Shown here: in pieces, positions 24,856 through 34,283 of the stretch
Position numbering within the stretch: position 1 is the stretch's first letter
Layout: every line of letters begins with the position of its first letter
Assembly: GCF_032391395.1 (NCBI RefSeq)
Contig: NZ_CP135916.1
Location: forward strand, 2,046,001-2,110,000
Direction of reading: 5' to 3'
Length of the DNA: 64,000 bases
Origin: Sphingomonas sp. Y38-1Y
GTDB lineage: Bacteria > Pseudomonadota > Alphaproteobacteria > Sphingomonadales > Sphingomonadaceae
Made by a program: the position numbers and the translations under genes
Notes under the pieces: model-generated
Told to the model about the DNA's origin: nothing
The model's database searches: none
The model's input: only the letters and a program-made list of their open reading frames with translations

Positions 24856-27195
24856 CTACGCGCTGGCGTCCGCCGCGGCTAGGCCCAATCCCGCCTCGGT
24901 CCGTCCGCCGAGCTCGGCGCGGAGCGACGCGATCAGCCCCGGAATGGCGGTCAGGCGAGCTTCCTCCTCGTCGAGGATCGCCTGGAACAGCGCGCGCTTG
25001 ATCGCGGTGAGGCGGCCGGGGCGGAGGCGCGTCCCCTTCGGCAAGGAGGTCAGAACGATGTCGACGAGCCTCTCGGCGCCGTGGAGGCGGCCCCAGAGAT
25101 AGTCGTTCTCGCGATAGGCGCGGCTGAAGAAGGCGCCGAAATTGTGGAACTGGATCCCCTTCAGGCACGCCGCCGCGCCGCCCTCCCGGATCGCGGTGGC
25201 GTCGTCGGGGCTGATGCGGTCGACACGGATGGGATCGAACTCGTCCAGCCCCTCGCCCTGGAGCAGTGGCAGCGTGGCGATGTCGAAGAACGGAAAGCCG
25301 AGATAGGCGAGGAGCAGCGGCCGCTTGAGGTCGCGTGACAGCCCGCTGAGCGCGCTTGCGAGCGCCGCGTCGGTCTCGGCATCGAGGCGGGTGAGGTCGA
25401 GCGTGGCGGACAGCGCGTCGAGCGCGGCGCCCGCATCGTCCGGCGAGCGACGCGCGACGGCGTGGAGCGCGGCGTGCGTCTCCGACCGCTGGCAGTCGAG
25501 ATAGGCCGACAGCGACGTATAGGCCGCCTCGCGAATGTCGGCGAGCGCAGCGTTGTCGTGGTCGCCATCCTGCTCGGCAATGCGGCGGAGCAGCAGGCGG
25601 AGGCGACGGATGCGAAAGCCGATATCGAAAGCGCGCAGGAAGTCGATCGCCTCCGACGCGGCGCCACCGTTGTGCGCAGTGCCGATCTCGAACGCGCCGC
25701 GTTGGCGTGCCGCCTCCGCCACGGCATCGCGGATGCGGCGCTGGGGTTCGGGGCCGTCGCGCTTGGCGACCTGCGCCAGGATCTGCGCGATGCGGTCGAT
25801 GACGCCCTCGACCTTGAGCAGGCCATAGGCGGCCTGGCCGTAGCCCGCCTTGCTCGCCGCCGCCGACTGGGCGCGGCGACGCCATGCCGCCAGCCGCTTT
25901 GGCGTCGGATAGTCGAGCAGGAAGGTGTAGCCGAACAGCCCCTCGACCTGACCCTCCACCTCGCCGCGAAGCTGGTCGAGGATCGCGTGCATCCGCTCGG
26001 TCCGCGCCGACATCGCCGACAAGGTGTCCAGGCTGTCGCGGATCGGCTGTGCGCGCGGGATTTCGGACAGAGCGCCGATCAGCGTCTGGAAGAAGCCGGG
26101 CACGCCGTGGATCTCCGCATTCAGTGCGAAGCGGAAGCCGGGGGCGGGATCGATGAAGACGAAGCGGCGATCGATCTGGCGCCGTGCCGGCCGCTCGCGA
26201 AGCGCGGCGATGGCGGGGCGGAAGGGGGCGTTGGCGAGCACCGATCCGTCGATCAGCACCGCGCGCTCGGCACCGTTGACGCTGGCGTGACGCGGCATCG
26301 CGCGAGCGATGAAGGCGTCGCGCCCACCCCATTCGGCCTTTCGCGCTGCCATCACGCGGTCGAGCTCGGCGAGGGTGAAGGGCGGGAACGCGCCGGGGAA
26401 GCTCGACGTCGCACGCGCGGCAAAGGTGAGTTCGGCCGCACCTGCCAGCGGCCCGTCGCCGCGCCCCTTCGACCCGAAGGAGAGGACCAGGCGATGCTCG
26501 TTCTCGACCACCTCGGCTGGCGAGTTGAGCCGCAGGCGCTCGGGATGCCCAGTGAAGTCGGTGACGGTCACGAACAGGTCGAGCGGCTGACCGGGCGGCA
26601 GCAGACGCGGCCCCTTGGTCGAGGTCGCCATTGCGTCGAACGCGTCGAGCAGCAGGTGGCACAGCCGCTCGCCGCCGAACGGCGGCTCGAACCAGCGTGA
26701 GCGGACGAAATGGTCGAGCTTCGCGCGGACCTCGTCGCGGGCGGCGACCTCGACGGTCTCGTCGACCATCTTGCCGCCGCCGGCCGCCATCCAGGCGAGC
26801 GGGCGCGCCCAGAACTTGGTCATGGCGTGACCCGGCGCCTGGGCGGGATCGATCAGCGCCTCAACATCGGCATGGCTGAGCCACAGCTCGGTCAGCGGGT
26901 CGAGGCTTTCGCCGGTGTCGATCGCGCGCGCCAGGAATACGCTGTTGATGCCGCCGGCGCTCGCGCCCGCCAGGATGTCGGTGAGGACGCGCAGACGCAG
27001 GCCCGATGCCTCCGCCACCTCCTCGAACATCGCGCGATAGATGTCGGGCCCGCCCTCCGGCGCGGGCTCGCCCGCCGCGAACGCCTGGCTGGCGCGCAGC
27101 AGGCGCCACAATTCCTTGGTGATGCCGTGCATGTAGACGGCCAGGCTGATGCCGCCATAGCAGACGAGCGCGAGCCGCAGTTCCTTGTCCCGCAT
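24856..27195 (-). CDS. patatin-like phospholipase domain protein (DUF3376 type)
   Basis: A 779-residue protein with an N-terminal patatin domain. The oxyanion region CYGGISLAVYMHG is near residue 10, the nucleophile motif is GASAGGINS (about residue 82), and the catalytic Asp is in LIDGSVLANAPF, completing the Ser-Asp dyad. The large C-terminal helical region matches the patatin-related proteins with DUF3376. It probably acts as a lipid acyl hydrolase, with substrate and location unknown; no signal peptide is seen. The ATG at 27195 overlaps the stop of the upstream endonuclease-like gene (TGATG). Confidence 0.9.
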   Translation of the reverse strand: MRDKELRLALVCYGGISLAVYMHGITKELWRLLRASQAFAAGEPAPEGGPDIYRAMFEEVAEASGLRLRVLTDILAGASAGGINSVFLARAIDTGESLDPLTELWLSHADVEALIDPAQAPGHAMTKFWARPLAWMAAGGGKMVDETVEVAARDEVRAKLDHFVRSRWFEPPFGGERLCHLLLDAFDAMATSTKGPRLLPPGQPLDLFVTVTDFTGHPERLRLNSPAEVVENEHRLVLSFGSKGRGDGPLAGAAELTFAARATSSFPGAFPPFTLAELDRVMAARKAEWGGRDAFIARAMPRHASVNGAERAVLIDGSVLANAPFRPAIAALRERPARRQIDRRFVFIDPAPGFRFALNAEIHGVPGFFQTLIGALSEIPRAQPIRDSLDTLSAMSARTERMHAILDQLRGEVEGQVEGLFGYTFLLDYPTPKRLAAWRRRAQSAAASKAGYGQAAYGLLKVEGVIDRIAQILAQVAKRDGPEPQRRIRDAVAEAARQRGAFEIGTAHNGGAASEAIDFLRAFDIGFRIRRLRLLLRRIAEQDGDHDNAALADIREAAYTSLSAYLDCQRSETHAALHAVARRSPDDAGAALDALSATLDLTRLDAETDAALASALSGLSRDLKRPLLLAYLGFPFFDIATLPLLQGEGLDEFDPIRVDRISPDDATAIREGGAAACLKGIQFHNFGAFFSRAYRENDYLWGRLHGAERLVDIVLTSLPKGTRLRPGRLTAIKRALFQAILDEEEARLTAIPGLIASLRAELGGRTEAGLGLAAADASA

Positions 27196-27884
27196 CAGGC
27201 GAGCAGCGCCCAGATGGGAAGGTGGTCGGAGGCGACGCGCGCGGCCGGGCTGACGTGCACCCCGCACTCGGCGATGGTTAGGCCCGGGCTCACCATGATC
27301 CGGTCGAGGCGGCCGACGGGGCGCTTGGCATGAAAGCTAGGCCCCGTTTCGGCGATCGAGTGACTGCGCGCGAAATCCTGAAGGCAGCCGGCGGTGGGGC
27401 GCCATTCGTTGAGGTCGCCCATCATCACGCTCGGCATCGCGTCACTCGCGTCGGCGAGATGGTCGAGCACCGCCTTTGCCTGGCGCCGCCGCCACAGGCC
27501 GGACAGGTCGAGATGCATGCCGACGACGCGGATGCGCGTGCCCGCGACCGCCACGTCGGCGCTGACCGCGCCGCGCGGTTCGAGCGCGGGAAGCTGGATC
27601 GGGGTGGCGGCGAGGATCTCCGCCGACTTGCGGACCAGAAGGACGTTGCCGTGCCAGCCCATGCTGGCCGCGCGCACCGCGACGGGAACCGCCTGATAGT
27701 CGCTGTGCTCGGCCAACAGGTGCGGCGTCAGCACCGCCGCGCGTGTGCCGAAGCGGCGATCCGCCTCCTGGAGGGCGACGATGTCGGCGTCGATCTCACC
27801 CAGCACGTCGAGGATCCGCTCGGGCCGCCGCCGCCGGTCGGTGCCGATGGCCTTGCGCATGTTGTAGCTGGCGACCTTGAGCAT
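27195..27884 (-). CDS. endonuclease/exonuclease/phosphatase family protein
   Basis: A 229-residue metal-dependent phosphoesterase of the EEP superfamily. The motifs SYNMRKAIG (residues 6-14), VALQEADRRF, GDLNEW and the terminal SDHLPIWA supply the expected Asn, Glu, Asp-x-Asn and Asp-His residues. No signal peptide is visible. Members cleave DNA, RNA, phospholipids or inositol phosphates, so the substrate is open; coupling with a patatin hints at phospholipid turnover, but that is inference. It is the first gene of the minus-strand run ending in pyrF. Confidence 0.88.
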   Translation of the reverse strand: MLKVASYNMRKAIGTDRRRRPERILDVLGEIDADIVALQEADRRFGTRAAVLTPHLLAEHSDYQAVPVAVRAASMGWHGNVLLVRKSAEILAATPIQLPALEPRGAVSADVAVAGTRIRVVGMHLDLSGLWRRRQAKAVLDHLADASDAMPSVMMGDLNEWRPTAGCLQDFARSHSIAETGPSFHAKRPVGRLDRIMVSPGLTIAECGVHVSPAARVASDHLPIWALLA

Positions 27885-28006
27885 CAGGGGCGGTGTAGCA
27901 AGCGCATGGACGATGGGAAATGCGGGGCCCGGGCGGGTGGTTCCGAGCGGGCAACCGAACCTGCGGCCGACGGTTTTCCAATCTGCATCAACAAAGGGGA
28001 TGTCCG

Positions 28007-28375
28007 ATGATCGAGGCGAGCTGTCATTGCGGGCGCAACAAGCTTCGGGTGGACGCCGAACTGCCGGACAAGGTGGTTCGCTGCACCTGCTCCTTCTGTT
28101 CGAAGCGCGGTCTGCTCCATGCCTATTTCGCGCCGGACCAGCTGATCGTCGACGAGGCGTCGAGCGATGCGATCTATCGCTGGAACCACAAGCTGGTCGC
28201 GCATCATTTCTGTTCGGCGTGCGGTTGCTCGCTCTATTCGGACTCGCCCGCGTTCGGCGAGGACGGCGAGTGGGACGGGGAGACGCGCAAGGTCGGGATG
28301 AATGCGCGGATCATCGACGGGGTCGAGGCGGCGGACCTGCCGGTCGACGTCATCGACGGCAAGACGCTCTGGTAA
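28007..28375 (+). CDS. GFA-family (CENP-V/Gfa) zinc-binding protein
   Basis: A 122-residue protein of the glutathione-dependent formaldehyde-activating (GFA) family. Zinc-ligand cysteines lie in ASCHCG (about 5-8), CTCSFC (about 29-34) and CSACGCS (about 70-76), as the family requires. Members bind glutathione adducts or have other thiol chemistry; formaldehyde activity cannot be assumed. The ATG at 28007 is chosen because AAAGGGGA lies at ideal spacing; a longer frame upstream lacks family residues. It ends one base before the convergent kinase gene's stop. Confidence 0.9.
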   Translation: MIEASCHCGRNKLRVDAELPDKVVRCTCSFCSKRGLLHAYFAPDQLIVDEASSDAIYRWNHKLVAHHFCSACGCSLYSDSPAFGEDGEWDGETRKVGMNARIIDGVEAADLPVDVIDGKTLW

Positions 28376-29728
28376 TCAGCGATCGAGCTCGATCCGGGCG
28401 ACGAGACCGCCGCCCTCGCGGTTGGTCAGCGTCACCCGGCCGCCCGCGTCGCGCACGATCGCGCGGGTGAGGGCAAGGCCCAGGCCGATGCCGCCGGTCT
28501 CCCGGTTCCGGGAGGTTTCCAGGCGGACGAAGGGGTCGAACACCGCTTCGACCTGATCGGGGGGCAGGCCGGGGCCGCGGTCGCAGACGGCGATGACGAC
28601 ATGATGCGGGGCGGCGCTGATCTGCACCTCTGCGGCGCCGGCATATTTGATCGCGTTCTCGATCAGGTTGCGGACCGCGCGCCGCATCAGGCTGGGACGA
28701 AGGCGCATGCGAATCCGCTCGGCCTCGTCAAAGGCCACGTCGTGGTCGAGGTCGCGGAAATCCTCGACCACCGCGTCGACCAGCGCGGCTAGGTCGACAT
28801 CGGCGATCGGCTCGCTCGGGCGGCCGAGGCGCGCGAGCGAGAGAATGTCCTCGAGCGTGCGGTTCATCTCCTCGACGATGTCGGCCATGCGCTGGCGATC
28901 GGTATCGTCGTCCACCGACTCGATGCGGACGCGCAGCGCGGCAAGCGGAGTGCGCAGGTCGTGGCCGATCGCGCCGAGCATGCGATCCTTCTCGTCGAGC
29001 ATCGCCGACACGCGAGCCGACAGTTCGTTATAGGCGACGATCAGCGCGCGCAGGTCGCCCGGGCCGCGCTCGACCATCGGCTCTGGATCGCTGCCGGGCG
29101 CAAAGGCACGGGCGCGGGCGGTAAGCTCCGAGAGCGGGCGCGCGACGCGGCGGCCGATCCAGAGGACCGGTAGCAGTACGACCGCGTAGAGGATGAGCGT
29201 CTGCGCGACGAGCTGCCAGATCAGGCCCTGTTCGGTGCGCGGCCAGGGACCGCTGAGGCTCAACCAGCGGCCGTCGGCAAGGCGGACGCCGACGATCACC
29301 TCGGCACCCAGGCTGGCGAGGCGGCGCGCGCGGTCGGGTCGCATGTCGGCAAGCCGCGGATCATCCGATCGGAAGCGGCGGATGCCGCTCACCACCTGCG
29401 TATAGGCGATGTTGCTTTCGGCAAGGCCGGCGCGAATGCCAGTCTCGATCTCGGTCGCGTGGGGCAGGCCCGCGGGCACGGGGTTGCGCAGGACGATCTT
29501 GAGGCGCGATCGCGGCCGCTCGAACTGGGCGATGCGACCCGCCTGATAGCGTTCGGCGGCGTCGACGACGCGTGTCACGGTGGGCGTGACGATCTGCGTG
29601 AAGCGAAGCTCGCGGCGTTCGCGATAGAGGAGGGCGAAGTTGATCGCCTGCGCGACGAACAGCGCGACCGCGACGAGCAGCGCGATCTGGCCCGACAGGC
29701 TGCGCGGTGCGCCGACCCGCAACCTCAC
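28376..29728 (-). CDS. EnvZ-like sensor histidine kinase
   Basis: A 450-residue membrane kinase. It has a first membrane helix (about 13-33), a periplasmic domain of about 130 residues, a second helix (about 165-187), and a HAMP. The H-box is AIGHDLRTPLAALR, EnvZ style, and an ATPase domain follows with NLIENAIKYA, DRGPGLP and GIGLGLAL. The GTG at 29728 is chosen because it forms a GTGA overlap with the stop of the regulator gene upstream; the open frame before it runs inside that gene. It is paired with the OmpR-like regulator. The signal is unknown. Confidence 0.92.
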   Translation of the reverse strand: MRLRVGAPRSLSGQIALLVAVALFVAQAINFALLYRERRELRFTQIVTPTVTRVVDAAERYQAGRIAQFERPRSRLKIVLRNPVPAGLPHATEIETGIRAGLAESNIAYTQVVSGIRRFRSDDPRLADMRPDRARRLASLGAEVIVGVRLADGRWLSLSGPWPRTEQGLIWQLVAQTLILYAVVLLPVLWIGRRVARPLSELTARARAFAPGSDPEPMVERGPGDLRALIVAYNELSARVSAMLDEKDRMLGAIGHDLRTPLAALRVRIESVDDDTDRQRMADIVEEMNRTLEDILSLARLGRPSEPIADVDLAALVDAVVEDFRDLDHDVAFDEAERIRMRLRPSLMRRAVRNLIENAIKYAGAAEVQISAAPHHVVIAVCDRGPGLPPDQVEAVFDPFVRLETSRNRETGGIGLGLALTRAIVRDAGGRVTLTNREGGGLVARIELDR

Positions 29729-30444
29729 AGCCGCGTGACTTCGGCCGCCAGCGTGTAGCCGCCGCCCCACACGGTCTTGATGATCGCGGGGTTCTTGGGA
29801 TCGGTCTCGATCTTCTTGCGAAGGCGGCTGACCTGATTGTCGATCGCGCGGTCGAACGCGGCGGCCTCGCGCCCCTGGGTCAGGTCGAGCAGCTGGTCGC
29901 GGGTCAGCACCTGGCGCGGACGGGTGACGATCGCGAGGAGGAGGTTGTACTCGCCGGTCGAGAGCGGCACCTCCACCCCCTCGCGGTCGACGAGCGTGCG
30001 CTCGCCCGTCTTGAGCACCCAGCCGGCAAAGGCATAGGCGCCCGCCTCCGGCGCGTGCTGACGCGTAGCGCCGGAGGCCACGCGGCGCAGGATCACCTTG
30101 ATGCGCGCGAGCAGCTCGCGCGGCGAAAAGGGCTTCACGACATAATCGTCGGCGCCCATTTCCAGCCCGACGATGCGATCCGTTTCCTCGCTCCGCGCGG
30201 TCAGCAGGATGACCGGCGTTTCGCTCGTCTCGCGGATGTGGCGGCAGAGGCTGAGGCCGTCCTCGCCCGGCATCATGATGTCGAGGATGGCGAGATCGAT
30301 GGCATAGGCGGCGAGGCGAGCGCGCGCGCCCTCGGCATCGCCCGCCTGGGTCACGCGAAAGCCTTGCTTGGTCAGATATTGCGCCAACGGCTCGCGGATC
30401 GAGCGTTCGTCGTCGACGAGCAGAAGGTGCGGGATCTCGGCCAT
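29725..30444 (-). CDS. OmpR-like response regulator
   Basis: A 239-residue regulator with a receiver (about 5-120) and a winged-helix DNA-binding domain (about 140-235). The acidic pocket is LLVDDE, the phospho-acceptor Asp is in ILDIMMPGEDG (about residue 55), and the conserved Lys is in VVKPFSP (about 106). The C-terminal end IKTVWGGGYTLAA is OmpR-type. The ATG at 30444 starts the recognisable receiver. It is cotranslated with the EnvZ-like kinase. A strong hairpin at 30491-30530 separates it from the EF-hand gene upstream on the same strand. Confidence 0.93.
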   Translation of the reverse strand: MAEIPHLLLVDDERSIREPLAQYLTKQGFRVTQAGDAEGARARLAAYAIDLAILDIMMPGEDGLSLCRHIRETSETPVILLTARSEETDRIVGLEMGADDYVVKPFSPRELLARIKVILRRVASGATRQHAPEAGAYAFAGWVLKTGERTLVDREGVEVPLSTGEYNLLLAIVTRPRQVLTRDQLLDLTQGREAAAFDRAIDNQVSRLRKKIETDPKNPAIIKTVWGGGYTLAAEVTRL

Positions 30445-30490
30445 GACATAACCTGTGCAGACGAATGAAGGGCTTTGCCAGCCCAAGTTG

Positions 30491-30530
30491 AGCCGGGCGG
30501 GCAGGGGAGGAGGACCCTGCCCGCCCGGCT
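30491..30530 (-). terminator. strong hairpin between EF-hand and regulator genes
   Basis: A perfect 16-bp GC-rich stem starts AGCCGGGCGGGCAGGG on the plus strand, with an 8-base loop. It lies just after the EF-hand gene stop (minus strand). There is no U-tract, so it may terminate weakly or protect the upstream mRNA end. Confidence 0.5.
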
Positions 30531-30537
30531 CGCCGGC

Positions 30538-31140
30538 TTACGCCCCGGGGGCGGGCGGCGGCGGGGGTGTGCCGCGGCCGTGGCGTGCGGCGCGGCGGTC
30601 GGCATGGGCCTTCATCTCGGCGGCGTCGATGCGGCCGTCGCCGTTGGTGTCGAGGCGAGCGAAGCGCTTCTGCGCGCCGGCCATGAACTCGGCCTGGCTG
30701 ATCGCGCCGTCGCGGTCGGTGTCGAGGCGGGCGAGCATCCGCGCGCCCTTGGCCTGGCCGCGCTGTCCGCGCATCGCCTGACGCTCGGCCGGTTCGACGC
30801 GGCCGTCGCGATTGGCGTCGGCGCGGGCGAAACGGGCGACTGCCGCCGCGCGGAACTCCGCCTGGCTGATCGTGCCGTTCCTGTCGGTATCGGCGCGCGC
30901 GATCATCCCGCCGCCGCGACCCCCGCGCCGGCCCTTCAGTTCGTCGGCGCTGAGCTGGCCGTCCTTGTTGGCGTCCAGCCGCTGGAACATGGCGTCGGCG
31001 CGGGCAATCGCTTCCGCCTGGGTCGTGGGCGGGGCTGGACGCTGACGCGCGGGTTCCTGCGCGGCGAAGGCGGCGCCGGTGAGGGCGGCGGCGCCGACCG
31101 CGGTGGCGGCGATCGCCTTGTGCAATCGGGTGAGAGTCAT
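30538..31140 (-). CDS. secreted EF-hand calcium-binding protein, five loops
   Basis: A 200-residue exported protein with a signal peptide (about 1-27, ending AFA-AQ). Five EF-hand loops of 12 residues are seen: DANKDGQLSADE (56-67), DTDRNGTISQAE (84-95), DANRDGRVEPAE (108-119), DTDRDGAISQAE (140-151) and DTNGDGRIDAAE (164-175). Each has the D-x-[DN]-x-[DN]-G-x-[hydrophobic]-x-x-x-E ligand pattern. Gly/Arg-rich linkers separate them, and the tail is poly-Pro. Calcium binding in the periplasm or outside is likely; the partner is unknown. It lies upstream of the EnvZ/OmpR-like pair on the same strand. GGGAA precedes the ATG. Confidence 0.9.
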   Translation of the reverse strand: MTLTRLHKAIAATAVGAAALTGAAFAAQEPARQRPAPPTTQAEAIARADAMFQRLDANKDGQLSADELKGRRGGRGGGMIARADTDRNGTISQAEFRAAAVARFARADANRDGRVEPAERQAMRGQRGQAKGARMLARLDTDRDGAISQAEFMAGAQKRFARLDTNGDGRIDAAEMKAHADRRAARHGRGTPPPPPAPGA

Positions 31141-31441
31141 CGAAACATTCCCGTGATGGTCGGCGGGACGATCCCGCCGCTGACGGTCTTTTGGCCCAAG
31201 ACTGTCGCGCCGATATGTCGGGCGGCCCCGCATTTGTCGCGGAGTGTCGCAGTCGATCGGTTGCACTTCGCTACTTTTCGCAATCCGGGTATGCTCCTTT
31301 CGAGCGATGATGCCGCGGCGCCACACCCGCACAATCCGCAAGCAACTGGCGCAATTTGCGCTTGACGCGATGATCGCGCCGTAGCTTATTCGAGGGACGG
31401 GTACGCGAGAAGGAAAAATCCGCGGCTCGGGAGGAGAGGAT
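31141..31441. other. divergent intergenic region between EF-hand and TonB receptor genes
   Basis: About 300 bp with no convincing gene. It must hold both divergent promoters. Only the receptor-side promoter at 31362-31390 could be assigned. Confidence 0.6.
31362..31390 (+). promoter_or_regulatory. candidate sigma-70 promoter of TonB receptor
   Basis: TTGACG at 31362-31367, then 17 bp, then CTTATT at 31385-31390, about 50 bp before the receptor ATG. The -35 box is near consensus and the -10 box is weak. Confidence 0.5.
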
Positions 31442-34237
31442 ATGACCAAGCCGCAGTTGATGACCGCGTGCGGGCTCGCCGCGTTGACGTTCGCCTTCGC
31501 CGCGCCCGCCGCGGCACAGCAGACGCCCGCCGAGCCCGCCGCCCAGACGCCGACCGCGACCGAACAGGCTTCGACGACGCAGGACGAGACCGGCGGCGTC
31601 GGCGACATCATCGTCACCGCGCAGGGCCGCGCCCAGTTGCTTAGCGACGTGCCGGTCGCCGTGTCGGCGGTGTCGGCCGAGGCGCTCCAGCTGTCGGGCG
31701 CGACCGACATCCGCGCGCTCAACCAGCTCGCGCCGTCGCTGCTCGTCAGCTCGACCGGCAGCGAGGCGAACGGGTCGGCGCGTATCCGCGGCATCGGTAC
31801 GGTCGGCGACAATCCCGGCCTCGAAAGCTCGGTCGCGGTGTTCATCGACGGCGTCTATCGCTCGCGATCGGGCATCGGCCTCAACGAACTGGGCGAGATC
31901 GACCGGATCGAGGTGCTGCGCGGACCGCAGGGTACGCTGTTCGGCCGCAACGCGTCGGCGGGCATCATCAATATCGTCTCGAAGCAGCCGACCTTCGACG
32001 GCATCAACGGCATGGCCGAGGCGACGTACGGCAATTACGACTTCTGGCGCTTCCAGGGTGCGCTCAACGTCCCACTGGGCGAGACGCTCGCGGCGCGGGT
32101 GGACGGCGTCTATGTGAAGCGCGACGGCTTCTACAACGACGTCGCCAACAACATCGACGTCAACAATCGCGACCGCTGGTTCGTGCGCGGGCAGCTCCGC
32201 TTCGAGCCGACGAGCGACTTCAGTGTCCGCATCATCGGCGATTATACCAAGCGTGACGAGCGGTGCTGCGGTGCGACCTATGTCGACCGGTCGGTCAACC
32301 CGCTGGTCGGCAACCTCAACAATCCCGCGACGCCGCTGACCACCGGCCTGCCGAGCGGGAACAACATCATCAACGTGCTTCGCGACCTGGGCCAGCCGAT
32401 TGGGTCGTTCACGCCGGGATACGACCGGACGATCTATTCGACGCCCGGCCGCAGCTTCGCCGGCGAGACCGAGGACAAGGGCGTTTCGGCCCAGATCGAC
32501 TGGGATTTCGGCGGCGCCAAGCTCACCTCGATCACCGCCTTTCGCGACTATCGTTCCGACCAGGGTTCGGACACGGACTATTCGACGATCGACATCCTCT
32601 ATCGCGCAGCCGACGGCAATTCGAGCCGCCGTTTCGAGACGTTCAGCCAGGAACTGCGCCTTCAGGGCGAGGCGTTTGGCGGGGCACTCGACTGGCTGAT
32701 CGGCGGCTATTACGCCAACGAAGACCTGACGGTCAGCGACAATCTTCGCTTCGGCAACCAGTATGGCCGGTTCGCAACGTGCCGGATCATCTCCGGCAGC
32801 GCGCTCGCCAGCCTCTACTCGCCGACCAACGCCTCCTGCATCAGCCCGGCGGGCCGCGCGGTGCTCAACGGGCAGGTGCCGCAGGTGCCCTCACCGCTGG
32901 GGGCTGCCGGGCCGTTGGTGGTGGCGGCACTCGATCGCCTGAACGGCATCAACGATCGCGGGACGGGTCGCGACCTGTTCGAGCAGAACAGCCGCAACTA
33001 TGCGTTCTTCACGCACAACATCGTGCATCTGGCCGACACGCTCGATCTGACCCTCGGCCTTCGCTACACCAACGAGCGCAAGCGGCTGAACGCCAGCTTC
33101 ACCAACGACAATATCGCGTGCGTCCAGAACCAGCAGGCGCTGGGAAGCTTCCTGACCAATCCGGCGCTCGCCGCGGTCGCAGGCGGCATCATCGGCCTGT
33201 CGTGCCAGGGCAATTCGACCGCCGAGATCAACGGCGCGACGATCGCCGACGAGCGTAACGAGGACGAGTTCACGGGCACCGCGATCCTGTCGTGGAAGCC
33301 GATCGACGACCTGCTCCTCTATGGCAGCTACTCGCGCGGCTATAAGGCCGGCGGCTTCAACCTCGACAAGTCGGCGCTCAAGAACCCGCTCGTGCCGTTC
33401 GCCGCGCTCGGCGGGCCGCAGGCGCTGACGCGCAACCTTCAGTTCGATCCGGAGATCGTCAACGCGTATGAAGTCGGCGCGAAATACTCGACGCGCGGCT
33501 TCTCGCTCGCGGTCGCGGGCTTCCGGCAGGAGTTCAAGAACTTCCAGCTCAACACGTTCAACGGCGCCGTCTTCCTGGTCGCCACGATCAACGCCTGCAA
33601 GACCGATCTGGGCGGCGGCGACCGCGACCTGAGCGCGACGACGGGCGCGTGCGCGGCCGACGACGTGACGTACGGCGTGGTGTCGCAGGGTGTCGAGATC
33701 GAGGCCAATTTGTCGCCGGTGCGCGACATCAACCTCAATCTCGGCGTCACCTATGCCGACACGCATTACCGTGAGAACCTGGTCGGCAGCGCGAGCGGCA
33801 TCCCGCTCGACCCGGCGTTGCGCGTGCTGCCCGGCAACCAGCTTTCCAACGCGCCGGAGATCGTCGCGACGGGCAGCTTCTCCTGGACGCCGGAGCTGGG
33901 ATCGTCGGGGCTGCGCGGGCTCCTCTATGTCGACACGCGCGTGACCGACGACTTCAACACGGGCTCCGACCTGTTCCCGCAAAAGGCGCAGGACAGCTTC
34001 GTCCTGGTCAACGCGCGCGTCGGCATCCGCGGCCGTGACGAGCTGTGGGCGCTGGAGGTCTGGGCGCAGAACCTGACCAACACGCAATATGCGCAGGTCG
34101 CGTTCAACTCGCCGTTCCAGGCGGGTGCGACGAGCGCACCGTTCGTCGACCCGCAGTTCCCCGGCGGGCGGCAGATCTTCTCGCAATATCTCGCCGAGCC
34201 GCGCACCTATGGCGTGACGCTCCGCACACGGTTCTGA
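31442..34237 (+). CDS. TonB-dependent receptor
   Basis: A 931-residue outer-membrane receptor. It has a signal peptide (about 1-26), a low-complexity Pro/Thr/Gln linker and a TonB-box-like GDIIVTAQGR near residue 56. The plug (about 65-175) has EVLRGPQGTLFGRNASAG, and a 22-strand barrel ends in the classic TYGVTLRTRF with terminal Phe. This is the class widespread in sphingomonads for uptake of aromatic, terpenoid or lipid-like substrates. GGAGAGGAT precedes the ATG. The neighbouring acyl-CoA dehydrogenase, alcohol dehydrogenase and double-TetR regulator suggest a shared catabolic substrate, but this is only context. Confidence 0.93.
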   Translation: MTKPQLMTACGLAALTFAFAAPAAAQQTPAEPAAQTPTATEQASTTQDETGGVGDIIVTAQGRAQLLSDVPVAVSAVSAEALQLSGATDIRALNQLAPSLLVSSTGSEANGSARIRGIGTVGDNPGLESSVAVFIDGVYRSRSGIGLNELGEIDRIEVLRGPQGTLFGRNASAGIINIVSKQPTFDGINGMAEATYGNYDFWRFQGALNVPLGETLAARVDGVYVKRDGFYNDVANNIDVNNRDRWFVRGQLRFEPTSDFSVRIIGDYTKRDERCCGATYVDRSVNPLVGNLNNPATPLTTGLPSGNNIINVLRDLGQPIGSFTPGYDRTIYSTPGRSFAGETEDKGVSAQIDWDFGGAKLTSITAFRDYRSDQGSDTDYSTIDILYRAADGNSSRRFETFSQELRLQGEAFGGALDWLIGGYYANEDLTVSDNLRFGNQYGRFATCRIISGSALASLYSPTNASCISPAGRAVLNGQVPQVPSPLGAAGPLVVAALDRLNGINDRGTGRDLFEQNSRNYAFFTHNIVHLADTLDLTLGLRYTNERKRLNASFTNDNIACVQNQQALGSFLTNPALAAVAGGIIGLSCQGNSTAEINGATIADERNEDEFTGTAILSWKPIDDLLLYGSYSRGYKAGGFNLDKSALKNPLVPFAALGGPQALTRNLQFDPEIVNAYEVGAKYSTRGFSLAVAGFRQEFKNFQLNTFNGAVFLVATINACKTDLGGGDRDLSATTGACAADDVTYGVVSQGVEIEANLSPVRDINLNLGVTYADTHYRENLVGSASGIPLDPALRVLPGNQLSNAPEIVATGSFSWTPELGSSGLRGLLYVDTRVTDDFNTGSDLFPQKAQDSFVLVNARVGIRGRDELWALEVWAQNLTNTQYAQVAFNSPFQAGATSAPFVDPQFPGGRQIFSQYLAEPRTYGVTLRTRF

Positions 34238-34249
34238 CGGGGGAGCGGC

Positions 34250-34275
34250 GGGCGGGGGCGGCGACGCCCCCGCCC
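34250..34275. terminator. GC-rich hairpin between convergent genes
   Basis: A perfect 10-bp stem GGGCGGGGGC/GCCCCCGCCC with loop GGCGAC lies between the receptor stop and the convergent alcohol dehydrogenase stop. Neither side has a clear T-run, so intrinsic termination is possible but weak. Confidence 0.5.
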
Positions 34276-34283
34276 GTCAAGCT

